Source of the DNA: Streptomyces sp. MMG1121
Lineage (GTDB): Bacteria; Actinomycetota; Actinomycetes; Streptomycetales; Streptomycetaceae
Direction: 5' to 3'
DNA: 64,000 bases
Assembly (NCBI RefSeq): GCF_001280015.1
Contig: NZ_LGDV01000002.1
Coordinates: forward strand, 62,001-126,000
Part shown: piece after piece, positions 24,929-33,533 of the stretch
Numbering within the stretch: the stretch's first letter is position 1
Layout: the number at the start of each line of letters is the position of its first letter
Translations under genes and position numbers: made by a program
The notes under the pieces: generated by a model
The model's input: only the letters and a program-made list of their open reading frames with translations
Told to the model about the DNA's origin: nothing
Databases searched by the model: none

Positions 24929-26092
24929 ATGGATGTCGGGCTCAAGCGCGAGCTGGAGGAGAAGGTCCGCTCCGGCGAGCGGCTGACCCGCGAGGACGGC
25001 ATCGCGCTGTACGAGTCGGACGACCTGGCCTGGCTCGGCGGCCTCGCGCACGAGGTGCGGACCCGCAAGAACGGTGACGTCGTCCACTTCAACGTCAACC
25101 GGCACCTCAACATGACCAACGTGTGCACGGCGTCCTGCGCCTACTGCTCGTTCCAGCGCAAGCCGGGCGAGAAGGACGCGTACACGATGCGCATCGAGGA
25201 GGCCGTCAAGCTCGCCACGGCGATGGAGTCGGAGAACCTCACCGAACTGCACATCGTCAACGGCCTGCACCCGAACCTGCCGTGGCGGTACTACCCCCGG
25301 TCGCTGCGGGAGCTGAAGGCCGCGCTGCCGAACGTGTCGCTGAAGGCCTTCACGGCCACCGAGATCCACCACTTCGAGACCATCAGCGGTCTGTCGGCCT
25401 CGGAGATCCTGGACGAGCTGATCGACGCCGGTCTGGAGTCCCTCACCGGCGGTGGCGCCGAGATCTTCGACTGGGAGGTCCGGCAGCACATCGTGGACCA
25501 CCGCACCCACTGGGAGGACTGGTCCCGGATCCACCGGCTGGCGCACGAGAAGGGTCTGAAGACCCCGTGCACCATGCTCTACGGCCACATCGAGGAGCCG
25601 CGGCACCGGGTCGACCACGTCCTGCGCCTGCGTGAACTCCAGGACGAGACGAACGGCTTCCAGGTCTTCATCCCGCTGCGCTACCAGCACGACTTCGTGG
25701 ACATGAAGGACGGGAAGGTACGCAACCGGCTGCAGGCCCGGACCCAGATGGCCACCGGCGCCGAGGCGCTGAAGACCTTCGCCGTCTCCCGTCTCCTCTT
25801 CGACAACGTCCCGCACGTGAAGGTCTTCTGGGTCATGCACGGCGTGCAGACCGCCCAGCTGGCCCTCCAGCACGGCGCCGACGACATGGACGGCTCGGTC
25901 GTCGAGTACAAGATCACACACGACGCGGACAACTACGGCACCCCGAACAAGCTGACCCGCGAGGATCTGCTGGAGCTGATCCGGGACGCCGGCTTCCGTC
26001 CGGTGGAGCGCAACACGCGCTACGAGATCATCCGCGAGTACGACGGTCCCGACCCGGCCCGCCGGGAGTCCCCGCAGCCGATGCGGGTGTGA
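24929..26092 (+). CDS. mqnE: Aminodeoxyfutalosine synthase (radical SAM)
   Basis: A 387-aa radical SAM enzyme that joins the chorismate-derived 3-enolpyruvylbenzoate with SAM to form aminodeoxyfutalosine. The [4Fe-4S] site is C66-x3-C70-x2-C73 in CTASCAYCSF. VHFNVNRHLNMTNVC precedes it, HIVNGLHPNLPWRYYPRSLRELK and LTGGGAEIFDWEVRQHI match MqnE, and HVKVFWVMHGVQTAQLALQHGADD is the C-terminal signature. The ATG at 24929 has AAAGG upstream. Together with mqnA and mqnC in this window it shows that the cell makes menaquinone by the futalosine route. Confidence 0.96.
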   Translation: MDVGLKRELEEKVRSGERLTREDGIALYESDDLAWLGGLAHEVRTRKNGDVVHFNVNRHLNMTNVCTASCAYCSFQRKPGEKDAYTMRIEEAVKLATAMESENLTELHIVNGLHPNLPWRYYPRSLRELKAALPNVSLKAFTATEIHHFETISGLSASEILDELIDAGLESLTGGGAEIFDWEVRQHIVDHRTHWEDWSRIHRLAHEKGLKTPCTMLYGHIEEPRHRVDHVLRLRELQDETNGFQVFIPLRYQHDFVDMKDGKVRNRLQARTQMATGAEALKTFAVSRLLFDNVPHVKVFWVMHGVQTAQLALQHGADDMDGSVVEYKITHDADNYGTPNKLTREDLLELIRDAGFRPVERNTRYEIIREYDGPDPARRESPQPMRV

Positions 26093-26137
26093 TTCCGCTC
26101 GGTACGAGGGCGTGCGGGTAATGGATACGATGCCCGC

Positions 26138-26662
26138 ATGCCCCTTACCTTCACGCTGGACCCCGTCATGACCCCCGACCTGCGCGACGGCTTCCTGGAA
26201 CTGTGGACGGACGTCTCCAACGCGGGCGGGGCCGTCGGCTTCGTGGCGCCGGTGACGGCGGAGGACATACGCCCCGAGGTGGTCCGGTACCTCACCCAGC
26301 TCGCCGAGGGGCGCAGCCGGCTGCTCGTCGGGCACGACGAGCAGGGGCGGGTCGCCGCCACGGCGTTCCTCACCTCCAACACCCACCGGCTGATGACGCA
26401 CTGGGTGTGGCTGTACACGGTGATGGTCCACCCCCGGCACCAGGGCAACGGGTACGGCCGGGAGCTGCTCGCGGCCGCCGCCGACGCGGCCCGCACGCTC
26501 GACGGCGTCGAGGCGATCCGGCTCGGCTGCCGGGGCGGCCTGGGCCTGGAGCGGTTCTACGCCTCCTGCGGCTACAAGGAGGTCGGCCGGGTGCCCGCCG
26601 CCATCCGGGTCGCGCCCGGGGACGACCGCGACGACGTCACCATGCTGCTGCCGCTCGTCTGA
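26138..26662 (+). CDS. GNAT family N-acetyltransferase
   Basis: A 174-aa acetyltransferase. The acetyl-CoA loop is VMVHPRHQGNGYGRELLAAA (Q/RxxGxG/A form), preceded by LLVGHDEQGRVAATAFL and followed by RLGCRGGLGLERFYASCGYKEVG. The substrate is unknown. It is 45 bases after mqnE, on the same strand. Confidence 0.9.
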   Translation: MPLTFTLDPVMTPDLRDGFLELWTDVSNAGGAVGFVAPVTAEDIRPEVVRYLTQLAEGRSRLLVGHDEQGRVAATAFLTSNTHRLMTHWVWLYTVMVHPRHQGNGYGRELLAAAADAARTLDGVEAIRLGCRGGLGLERFYASCGYKEVGRVPAAIRVAPGDDRDDVTMLLPLV

Positions 26663-26736
26663 CCCCCCTGCATGATCGCCCCCGGACCGTGCTTCACTGG
26701 ACGCTGACCCTTTTGGAATCGGACGAGTGGATTGAG

Positions 26737-27036
26737 ATGCTCCGCTACACGCTGATGCGCCTCGGCATCTTCGCCGGCTGCCTCGTGGTCGTCTGGGGAG
26801 CCGTCTACTCCGGCATCTTCCCGCGCGGCTTCGGCAACTCCAACCTCCTGTGGGTACTGCTGCTCTCCCTGGTGCTGTCGGCGCCGATCAGCTGGGTTGT
26901 GCTGCGCAAGGAGCGGGAGCGGGCCTCGGTGCAGATCGTGGGCAAGGTCGACCGGATGAAGGCCAACCTGGAGGCGAACCGCAGCCAGGAGGACATCGCC
27001 GACGACAGCGCCCGGGCGCAGGGCCAGCCCTCCTGA
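26737..27036 (+). CDS. DUF4229-type small membrane protein
   Basis: A 99-aa protein with two transmembrane helices (MRLGIFAGCLVVVWGAVYSG and LLWVLLLSLVLSAPISWVVL) and a basic then acidic cytosolic tail (KERERASVQIVGKVDRM, ANRSQEDIADD). This matches the actinobacterial DUF4229 pattern, which often lies near menaquinone genes. The frame is open upstream but coding composition starts at the ATG 26737. Function unknown. Confidence 0.85.
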   Translation: MLRYTLMRLGIFAGCLVVVWGAVYSGIFPRGFGNSNLLWVLLLSLVLSAPISWVVLRKERERASVQIVGKVDRMKANLEANRSQEDIADDSARAQGQPS

Positions 27037-27083
27037 CCGACGGCGTGGCGCCCGGTCCCCGGGCCGCCATTAGCCTTGCTCCC

Positions 27084-27734
27084 ATGGGTGGGGCGAAGAC
27101 CAAGCGGATGCCGCGTGCGGTGCGGGAGCAGCAGATGCTCGACGCCGCCGTGCGGATCTTCGGCCAACGCGGCTACATGGCCGCGTCGATGGACGAGATA
27201 GCCGAACTCGCCGGCGTCTCCAAGCCGTTGGTCTATCTGTACCTGAACTCCAAGGAAGACCTCTTCACCGCCTGCATCCGCCGCGAGGCGACCGCGCTGA
27301 CGCGGGCCGTGCGCGCCGGGGTCCGCACCGATCTGCCCGCCGACCGTCAGCTGTGGGACGGTCTGCTCGCCTTCTTCGCCCACACCGCCGAGCACCCTGA
27401 CGCCTGGTCCGTCCTCCATCTTCAGGCCCGCACCCACGGTGAGCCCTTCGCGGCCGAGGTCGCCGCGATGCGCACGGAGATCGTCGCGTTCGTGACCCGC
27501 CTCGTCGTCGTCGCCGCACGTGCGGCCCACCGCGACCCCGATCTGCCCGAACACGAGGTCGCCGGCCTCGCCGAGGCCCTGGTCGGCGCGGCGGAGTCGC
27601 TGGCCGCGTGGGCCAACGCCACACCTGGCGTCACGGCCCGGCAGGCGACGGTCACGCTGATGAACTTCGCCTGGGCGGGGATGGGCAATCTGATGAGGGG
27701 CAACCGGTGGGCTCCGCCGGCTGACGAGGTCTAG
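27084..27734 (+). CDS. TetR family transcriptional regulator
   Basis: A 216-aa regulator. The HTH lies at REQQMLDAAVRIFGQRGY and SMDEIAELAGVSKPLVYLYL with NSKEDLF after it. The C-terminal domain is helical with DAWSVLHLQARTHGEPFA and an Ala-rich end. The ATG at 27084 gives a normal N-terminus. A hairpin follows the stop. The neighbouring lipid genes (MaoC hydratase, acyl-CoA synthetase) carry palindromic sites between them, and this protein is the nearest TetR candidate to bind them, though that is only inference. Confidence 0.9.
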   Translation: MGGAKTKRMPRAVREQQMLDAAVRIFGQRGYMAASMDEIAELAGVSKPLVYLYLNSKEDLFTACIRREATALTRAVRAGVRTDLPADRQLWDGLLAFFAHTAEHPDAWSVLHLQARTHGEPFAAEVAAMRTEIVAFVTRLVVVAARAAHRDPDLPEHEVAGLAEALVGAAESLAAWANATPGVTARQATVTLMNFAWAGMGNLMRGNRWAPPADEV

Positions 27735-27765
27735 CGCCGTCGGGGGACTTCGCCCGGCGACGGCG
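27735..27765 (+). terminator. Hairpin after the TetR gene
   Basis: CGCCGTCG (27735-27742) pairs with CGACGGCG (27758-27765), with inner GGG/CCC pairing, directly after the TetR stop. There is no T run, as is common in Streptomyces. Confidence 0.6.
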
Positions 27766-28071
27766 AGGAACACCGACGGCGCCCAGCCCACCGCCCCCAC
27801 CTCCGCGGGGCCGGCGCCACCCGCTTCCGTCCCACCCCGTACAACTTCTTCGCCCCGCGCCCGGCAGCCCGCCGCGCGGCGCCCCGTACGCCCCCCGGAC
27901 CGGCGGACACCACCGGCAGCGGACGTCAGCGCTGCCGTACGGGTCGGTGACACCGGGCAGACATGCCGTGAAGGTCAGGACGGGGTATGAGGGCGAGCGG
28001 GGAAAGGGCTGGGAAATTCCCTGCCGATCGGCCTCGACTCGCCTTGATTCACCGTGCGTTCGCCGGAGGGT
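27766..28071. other. Convergent spacer, no supportable gene
   Basis: About 300 bases between the convergent TetR and MaoC genes. A minus-strand frame (27731-27913) reads as a strongly basic peptide with KKLYGVGRKRVAP, but it overlaps the TetR end and has no good ribosome binding site. I see nothing else. Confidence 0.4.
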
Positions 28072-28965
28072 TCAGCCGGAGAGCGGTTCTGCTTCCCCGG
28101 TCAGCGGCCGTACCTCCCCGGACAGATGGAGCCGGTCGCGGCCGTCGCGCAGTTCGAAGCGGCCGGTGCCGTCCGCGCCGTACGCCACCGTCCCCGGCAG
28201 CAGCACCGGCGTGGCGAACCGGGCCCGGACCACGGCCGCGCCGGGCGTGCCGTGGGCGGCCAGGCAGCGGGCCACCGTCCACATGCCGTGCGCGACGGCC
28301 CTCGGGAAGCCGAAGAGGCGGGCGGTGAACGGGTGGAGGTGGATGGGGTTGCGGTCACCGGACGCCGCGCCGTACCGCCGCCCGACGTCCTCGCCGAGCC
28401 GCCACTCGGCTACGCGCGGCAGCGCGGGCGGCCGTTCCTCGCGGGGGCCGCGGGCTTCGCCGGTGCGGTGCCGGGCGAGATAGGTGCTGCGGGACTCCCA
28501 GACGAGGGCGTCGCCCGAGGCCAGTTCGGTCACCACCGTCGCCTCGGTGCCGCGCCGGTGCGGGGCCAGGCCGTCGATGCGGACGGCGAGGGTGTACTCG
28601 CCCGTGGCCGGCAGATCGGTGTGCCGGACGATGTCGATCGAGGTGTGGACCAGGCCCAGCAGCGGCAGCGGGAAATCGCGGCCGCTCATCAGCCGCATGG
28701 CCAGCGGGAAGCCCAGGACGTGCGGATAGGTGACGGGCAGCGCGTCCTCCCCGGCGCCGATGCCGATTCCGACGCCGGTGGCGAAGCCGCACACCCGCTC
28801 GTAGGCGGCCAGCCGCGCCAGATCGACGCGGAGTTCGGGCAGGACGAGCCTGGTGCGCGGGAACTCCGCGTCGGGGGAGGGGCGCCTGAACGGCGAGCGC
28901 AGGGCGCCCCGGGCCAGCAGGGGCGCGAGCGCGGGCGTACCGGTGAGGGTGACGACGGTGGTCAT
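28072..28965 (-). CDS. MaoC-like double-hotdog hydratase
   Basis: A 297-aa protein made of two hotdog halves. The C-terminal half holds the hydratase 2 motif YGAASGDRNPIHLHPFTARLFGFPRAVAHGMW (given in part): the Asp-x4-His dyad at GDRNPIHLH and the following HGMW. The N-terminal half (LVLPELRVDLARLAAYERVCGF) is the degenerate partner, as in enoyl-CoA hydratase 2. It probably hydrates trans-2-enoyl-CoA or a similar thioester. Divergent from the acyl-CoA synthetase gene, with palindromes between them, so a fatty-acid role is likely. Confidence 0.88.
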   Translation of the reverse strand: MTTVVTLTGTPALAPLLARGALRSPFRRPSPDAEFPRTRLVLPELRVDLARLAAYERVCGFATGVGIGIGAGEDALPVTYPHVLGFPLAMRLMSGRDFPLPLLGLVHTSIDIVRHTDLPATGEYTLAVRIDGLAPHRRGTEATVVTELASGDALVWESRSTYLARHRTGEARGPREERPPALPRVAEWRLGEDVGRRYGAASGDRNPIHLHPFTARLFGFPRAVAHGMWTVARCLAAHGTPGAAVVRARFATPVLLPGTVAYGADGTGRFELRDGRDRLHLSGEVRPLTGEAEPLSG

Positions 28966-28983
28966 CAGGCCTCCAGTCGGAGA

Positions 28984-29012
28984 TTACTCTGGAGTAAGGT
29001 TACCGGTGGTAA
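28984..29012. promoter_or_regulatory. Tandem palindromes between hydratase and acyl-CoA synthetase genes
   Basis: TTACTC-TG-GAGTAA at 28984-28997 is followed after 2 bases by TTACC-GGT-GGTAA at 29000-29012. Both lie 19-47 bases upstream of the hydratase start (28965). The second has the general shape of TetR-type fatty-acid operators. A partial half (CCGGCGGTAA) recurs near 29140, before the synthetase gene. Confidence 0.55.
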
Positions 29013-29245
29013 GTCTATGTGATCCACTTAACGCGAGCCCCTGTCATAAAACCCACGAGGTTGCACATCCCCGGCCCCGGACCATCCCGGAACCCGCACA
29101 AGGCCCTCACGGCGGGCCCGTACGATCACCTGGCCTGACCGGCGGTAACCCCTTTCCGCGGCCCGCCGCCGGTGAACGCCTCGGTGTGCGAGGCACGTAC
29201 GTCATGCAGCAAGCAGTGCACCGCTGCACGCCTGAGGAGCCGCCC

Positions 29246-31195
29246 GTGTCCACCCCGTACCCGAACGCCCCCGCCTCCTCCGCCGCCCCCGTCTCGGCCG
29301 TCGACTACGACGGCCGCCCGGTCCTGGTGGAGCCCTGGGTCCAGCGGCTGGACGGCTCTGTACGCGAGGCGCACGTACCGCCGTTCGTGCCCCCGGTCAC
29401 CCATGGCTCGCTCGCGGACCTGCCGTTCGAGAACGCCGAGTCCGCCCCTGGCGCCGTCGTGCTCGGCCGTCGGCAGCCCGACGGCCGCTGGGCGGACGTG
29501 ACCGCTGCCGACTTCGCCGGGCAGGTGCTCGCGGCGGCCAAGGGGCTGATCGCCGAGGGGCTGGTGCCGGGCGACCGGATCGCCGTCATGGCCCGCACCC
29601 GCTACGAGTGGACGCTGCTCGACTTCGCCGCCTGGGCGGCCGGACTCGTCACCGTGCCCGTCTACCCCACCTCCTCCGTCTTCCAGACCCGCTGGATCCT
29701 GCACGACTCCGGCGCCCGCGCCCTCGTCACCGAGACCGCCGCCGAGGCCGCCGCCATCGGCCCCGAGCTGCCGCACCTGCCCGACCTGCGCCATCTGTGG
29801 GTGATGGACAAGGAGCACGTGACGCGGCTCGCGGAGGCCGGTGCGCAGGTGCCGGACGGCGAAGTCGCCGTACGGCGGGGCATGCTGGGCCCCGACACCC
29901 TCGCCACCCTCATCTACACCTCCGGCACCACCGGCCGCCCCAAGGGCTGCGCCCTCTCCCACGGCAACTTCTTCGCCGAGGTCGACAACGCCATCGAGCT
30001 GCTCTACCCGGTCTTCAAGGCGCAGGACGAGGACCCGTCGGTGCTGCTGTTCCTACCGATGTCCCATGTGTTCGGGCGCATGGTGGCCATCGCGTGCGTG
30101 CGGGCGCGGGTGCGGCTCGGGCACGCCCCGAGCCTGGCCGCCGAGGACCTCCTGCCGGACCTGGCCGTCTTCCGGCCGACCGCCCTGCTGACCATCCCGT
30201 ACATGCTGGAGAAGATCTACAACTCGGCCCGCGCGAAAGCCGAGTCGGGCGGCCGGGTCGCGGTCTTCGACCGGGCGGCGACCGTCGCCGTCCGCTACGG
30301 CGAGGCGCTGGAGGCCCGGCAGACCGGCACCGGCGGCGGCCCGAGCCGCTCCCTGAAGACCGCCCGCACCTTCTACGACCCGCTCGTCTACCGCAAGATC
30401 CGGGCCGCGATGGGCGGTCGGGTCCGGTACGCCATCTGCGGCGGCTCCCCGCTCGGCCGCCGCCTCGCCGCGTTCTACGCCGGCGCCGGCATCGAGATCT
30501 TCGAGGGGTACGGCCTGACGGAGACCACCGCCGCCACGACCGTCACCCCGCCGCTCAAGCCACGCCTCGGCACGGTCGGCTGGCCGCTGCCCGGGACACG
30601 GGTGCGGATCGCGGCCGACGGGGAGATCCTCGTCGCCGGCGACCATGTCCTGCGCGGCTACTGGGATCCGCAGGCCGGCGGTGTCGTCCCCGCGACCCGG
30701 GACGGCTGGCTGGCGACCGGCGACATCGGCGAGCTGGACGACGAGGGCTACCTCACCATCACCGGCCGCAAGAAGGAACTGCTGATCACGGCGGGCGGCA
30801 AGTCGGTGGCCCCGGCGCCGCTGGAGAACTGGCTGCGCCAGCACCCGCTGATCTCCCAGGTGATGCTGGTCGGCGACGGCCGTCCGTACGTCTCCGCGCT
30901 GATCACCCTCGACCCCGACGGCGTCACCCACTGGCGCCTGATGCTCGGCAAGCACCCGGTGCCGCCGGAACTCCTGCTGGGAGACCCCGAGTTGGAGGCG
31001 ATCCTGCAGCGCGCGGTGGACGAGGCCAACAAGCTGGTCTCCCGCCCCGAGTCCATCCGCCGCTTCGTCGTCCTCCCCACGGACTTCACCGAGACGGCCG
31101 GCCACCTCACCCCGTCGATGAAACTCCGCCGCGACCAGATCATGCGCGACTTCGCGAGCGAGGTGGAGGAACTGTACGCCGTCCGGGGGCGCTGA
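29246..31195 (+). CDS. Long-chain acyl-CoA synthetase (AMP-binding)
   Basis: A 649-aa adenylate-forming enzyme that activates fatty acids to acyl-CoA through an acyl-adenylate. All core motifs are present: the P-loop LIYTSGTTGRPKGCALSHGN, EGYGLTETTAA, the adenine-binding GDIGELDDEGY in DGWLATGDIG, and the hinge/C-terminal GRKKELLITAGGK with the catalytic region LTPSMKLRRD. The GTG at 29246 has GAGGAG six bases upstream and is preferred over the upstream ATG at 29204. Divergent from a MaoC hydratase; both may be induced for fatty-acid use. Confidence 0.93.
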   Translation: MSTPYPNAPASSAAPVSAVDYDGRPVLVEPWVQRLDGSVREAHVPPFVPPVTHGSLADLPFENAESAPGAVVLGRRQPDGRWADVTAADFAGQVLAAAKGLIAEGLVPGDRIAVMARTRYEWTLLDFAAWAAGLVTVPVYPTSSVFQTRWILHDSGARALVTETAAEAAAIGPELPHLPDLRHLWVMDKEHVTRLAEAGAQVPDGEVAVRRGMLGPDTLATLIYTSGTTGRPKGCALSHGNFFAEVDNAIELLYPVFKAQDEDPSVLLFLPMSHVFGRMVAIACVRARVRLGHAPSLAAEDLLPDLAVFRPTALLTIPYMLEKIYNSARAKAESGGRVAVFDRAATVAVRYGEALEARQTGTGGGPSRSLKTARTFYDPLVYRKIRAAMGGRVRYAICGGSPLGRRLAAFYAGAGIEIFEGYGLTETTAATTVTPPLKPRLGTVGWPLPGTRVRIAADGEILVAGDHVLRGYWDPQAGGVVPATRDGWLATGDIGELDDEGYLTITGRKKELLITAGGKSVAPAPLENWLRQHPLISQVMLVGDGRPYVSALITLDPDGVTHWRLMLGKHPVPPELLLGDPELEAILQRAVDEANKLVSRPESIRRFVVLPTDFTETAGHLTPSMKLRRDQIMRDFASEVEELYAVRGR

Positions 31196-31390
31196 CACCG
31201 GGCCGGCCGCGGCCCGCGTTCACGGTCGGCACCCGCTCCCGCCGGTCCCGCTTCGGTCCGGACTCCGCGGGGGGCGTGGAGCGGGTTGCCGCCTGGGTCG
31301 GTTGCGGCCCGCCGTCGATCCTCGTACGGCACTTGAGGTCCAGTCAATCCTTGGGTTTTATCGGCAGACCCCAGTGTTAGCTTGGGTGTT

Positions 31391-32293
31391 GTGACCCTCG
31401 AAGACCTGCGTGTGTTCGTGGCCGTGTGCCGGGCCGGCAGTCTCAGCTCCGTCGCCCGGGACCTCGGCTGTACCCAGTCCGCCGTCAGCCAGCACGTCAA
31501 ACGGCTGGAGCGGGAGACGGGGCTGGCCCTGCTGGAGCGCCAGCCGCGCGGGGTCGTCCCGACGCAGGCCGGCCGCGTCCTGGAGGCGGCGGCCGCCGAG
31601 GGCATCTCCGGTCTCGACCTCGCCGTACGGCAGTTGCGCGATCTGCTCGACGGGCACAGCGGGCACGTCCGCGTGGCCACCGGCGCCACCACCGTGCGGC
31701 ACTTCATGTCCGACGCGGTCGTCACCTTCCGGCGCCGGCACCCCAAGGTCAACCTGGAGTTCCGCACGGTCAGTTCGGGTCGCGGCACCTTCGACGCGCT
31801 CGCCGACGGCACCCTCGACCTCGCCTGGATCACCCTGGGCCCGCCGGTGCGGGGCATCGAACAGCGGACCGTGGTCGAGCTGCCGTGGGTGCTCGCCGTC
31901 CCGGCCGACGACCCGCTGGCCGTCCGGCCCCGGCTCGACCCCGCCGACCTGGCCGACGTCCCGCTCATCCGGCTGCCGCCGAACTCCGCCTCCGCCGCCC
32001 ATCTGGACGCCGCCTGCGCCGAGTCGGGTGTCCGGTTCGCCTACGACGCCTCCGTCGCCGACTGGGACACCGCGCTGCTGCTCGCCGAACTGGGCGCGGG
32101 CCGGGCCGTCGTACCCGCCGTACCCGGGCTGCCCATGCCCGGTGAGGGCCCGCTGCGACTGATCCCCCTGCCCGGCCTGAGACCGCTCCCGGTCGGCTGG
32201 GCGGTCCGCCGCTGGGACGCGCTCAGCCCGCCGGCCCGGGCCTTCGCGGACACCGTGCGCGTCCGCCCGCGGCATGGGTGCGGGGACGGGTAG
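31391..32293 (+). CDS. LysR family transcriptional regulator
   Basis: A 300-aa regulator. The N-terminal HTH reads LEDLRVFVAVCRAGS, LSSVARDLGCTQSAVSQHVKRLE, LLERQPRGVVPTQAG. The substrate-binding domain follows (HVRVATGATTVRHFMSDAVVTFRRRHPKV). The GTG at 31391 is preferred to a TTG three codons earlier. No divergent target gene is adjacent. Right after its stop lies a diverged second copy of its own 3' end. Confidence 0.93.
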   Translation: MTLEDLRVFVAVCRAGSLSSVARDLGCTQSAVSQHVKRLERETGLALLERQPRGVVPTQAGRVLEAAAAEGISGLDLAVRQLRDLLDGHSGHVRVATGATTVRHFMSDAVVTFRRRHPKVNLEFRTVSSGRGTFDALADGTLDLAWITLGPPVRGIEQRTVVELPWVLAVPADDPLAVRPRLDPADLADVPLIRLPPNSASAAHLDAACAESGVRFAYDASVADWDTALLLAELGAGRAVVPAVPGLPMPGEGPLRLIPLPGLRPLPVGWAVRRWDALSPPARAFADTVRVRPRHGCGDG

Positions 32294-32465
32294 CGGGTGC
32301 GGGGGCCGTCGTCCCGGTCTGTTGCCGCGGCCGGTCCGGGGGTCGGGGCCGTGGCCGTCCTCGGCCGGCCGGGCAGTGCGGTTCCGGGACGTGCTCGGTC
32401 CCCCGGCCCGGGCCCTCGCGGACGTCGCGCGCATCCGCCCGCGGCACATGCGGGAAAACCGGTAG
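32199..32465 (+). repeat. LysR 3' end and a diverged relic copy
   Basis: The last roughly 95 bases of the LysR gene (32199-32293, GWAVRRWDALSPPARAFAD) recur at about 32371-32465 as GRAVRFRDVLGPPARALAD and VARIRPRH, ending in TAG. Bases agree at roughly three quarters of positions. The second copy has no gene in front of it. Confidence 0.7.
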
Positions 32466-32601
32466 CGTGCTCTGAAAGCCCGTCACCCGAGCCCGCCGGC
32501 CCAGCGGGAGCCCGTGCAGGGAACCGTCCGGGACCGGAACGGTATCGCCCGCTCATAACCTGCCGTTCCACCCTCGCCGACTTCGTCCCCCGAGCAGAGG
32601 C
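32294..32601. other. Spacer with LysR-end relic and a palindrome
   Basis: About 308 bases without an intact gene. It holds the relic of the LysR 3' end (to 32465) and an interrupted inverted repeat at 32523-32543 (ACCGT, inner CGG/CCG, ACGGT) about 60 bases before the next start, which could be an operator or promoter element. Confidence 0.5.
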
Positions 32602-33420
32602 ATGAAAGAAGACAACGACGTCCGCCGGATCTTCCTGCTGAACCCGGACCAGCGTCTCGTCCGCGAGGCCGTGCACGCCGGTGTCCAAGTGCGCTCGGCC
32701 CGGGCCGACGCCCACGACGAGCCCGCCCTGCGCGCCCTCCTCGACGAGGCCGCGGCGGCCGGGCTGTTCGTCAACCCCGCCCGCTCCCTCACGCTGCTGG
32801 CCGACCCCGAGGCCGTCCAGCGGCTGGTCCGCGACAACCGGCTCTCGCCCGGTGACGCCCAGGTGGCCCCCGGCTCCCTCGGGCTGACCGTGGAGACGCT
32901 GAGCGTGCACGGCATGCACCAGGCCGTCGGGATCACCGCGCGCATGCCCTACGGCCTGCTGCACCCGGCCCCGCTGACCGAGGACACCGCCGCCGAGGTG
33001 CGCGCCGTGGTGACCGCCCTGCTGGACCTGACCGGATACCAGTACGGGCCCGCCCACACCAGCGTCGCCCTCACCCCGCGCGGCCCGGTCATCACCGGCT
33101 GCCGGGCGGGCCTCGCCCGGGACCCGGTGCCCGAGCTGCTCAAGGCGGCCGGCGGCTGCGACCTGGCGGCCGGCGCCGTCGACGTGCTGTCCGGACGGCT
33201 CGTGGACACCGTGCGGCCGGGCCGGTTCGCGGCGGCGGCCGTGCTGAACCCGCCGTGGCGGCTGGAGACCGCCGAGGTGGGCGTCCTGCCGCACGTGCGG
33301 CACGTCTCGCCCCCGGACGCCCTCGGCCCCGGACACCTCGTCGTGCACGCCGACTCGCCCGAGGTGGCCGCCCAGCGGGTGACCTCCCTGACGGCGCTGG
33401 TCACCGGCGACGCGAGCTGA
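32602..33420 (+). CDS. Degenerate ATP-grasp-like protein
   Basis: A 272-aa protein. The second half looks like the C-terminal lobe of ATP-grasp ligases: ALLDLTGYQYGPAHTSVALTPRGPVITGCRAG, then DPVPELLKAAGGCDLAAGAVDVL. The usual metal-binding pattern (IEVNARLGG-like) is changed to ITGCRAGLARD, so metal and ATP binding are doubtful. The first half (IFLLNPDQRLVREAVHAG, LTLLADPEAVQRLVRDNRLS) resembles the N-terminal domain, but the central ATP-binding domain is mostly missing compared with full ligases of about 400 aa. Could be a pseudoenzyme or binding protein. Its stop is followed by heptamer repeats and a SARP gene. Confidence 0.65.
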   Translation: MKEDNDVRRIFLLNPDQRLVREAVHAGVQVRSARADAHDEPALRALLDEAAAAGLFVNPARSLTLLADPEAVQRLVRDNRLSPGDAQVAPGSLGLTVETLSVHGMHQAVGITARMPYGLLHPAPLTEDTAAEVRAVVTALLDLTGYQYGPAHTSVALTPRGPVITGCRAGLARDPVPELLKAAGGCDLAAGAVDVLSGRLVDTVRPGRFAAAAVLNPPWRLETAEVGVLPHVRHVSPPDALGPGHLVVHADSPEVAAQRVTSLTALVTGDAS

Positions 33421-33429
33421 TCCGGGGAC

Positions 33430-33458
33430 CGGGAACGGATCGGGAACGAACCGGTACG
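33430..33458. promoter_or_regulatory. Three heptamers at 11-bp spacing (SARP/PhoP-type direct repeat)
   Basis: CGGGAAC (33430), CGGGAAC (33441) and CGGTACG (33452) are separated by 4-base spacers, exactly one helical turn apart. Heptamers with this spacing are the hallmark of SARP binding sites and resemble PHO boxes. They lie about 75-105 bases before the small SARP gene at 33534 and right after the ATP-grasp-like gene. Confidence 0.55.
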
Positions 33459-33533
33459 GCCCGCGGGCACCGTTGATATGTCGCCGGAAGAAGGACGACG
33501 ACGCCAGCGACACCAACGGGAGGCGGAGTCAGG

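Noticed and set aside
27731..27913. Basic minus-strand frame between TetR and MaoC genes
   Set aside because: Overlaps the TetR 3' end, arginine-rich as expected for antisense frames in G+C-rich DNA, and has no ribosome binding site.
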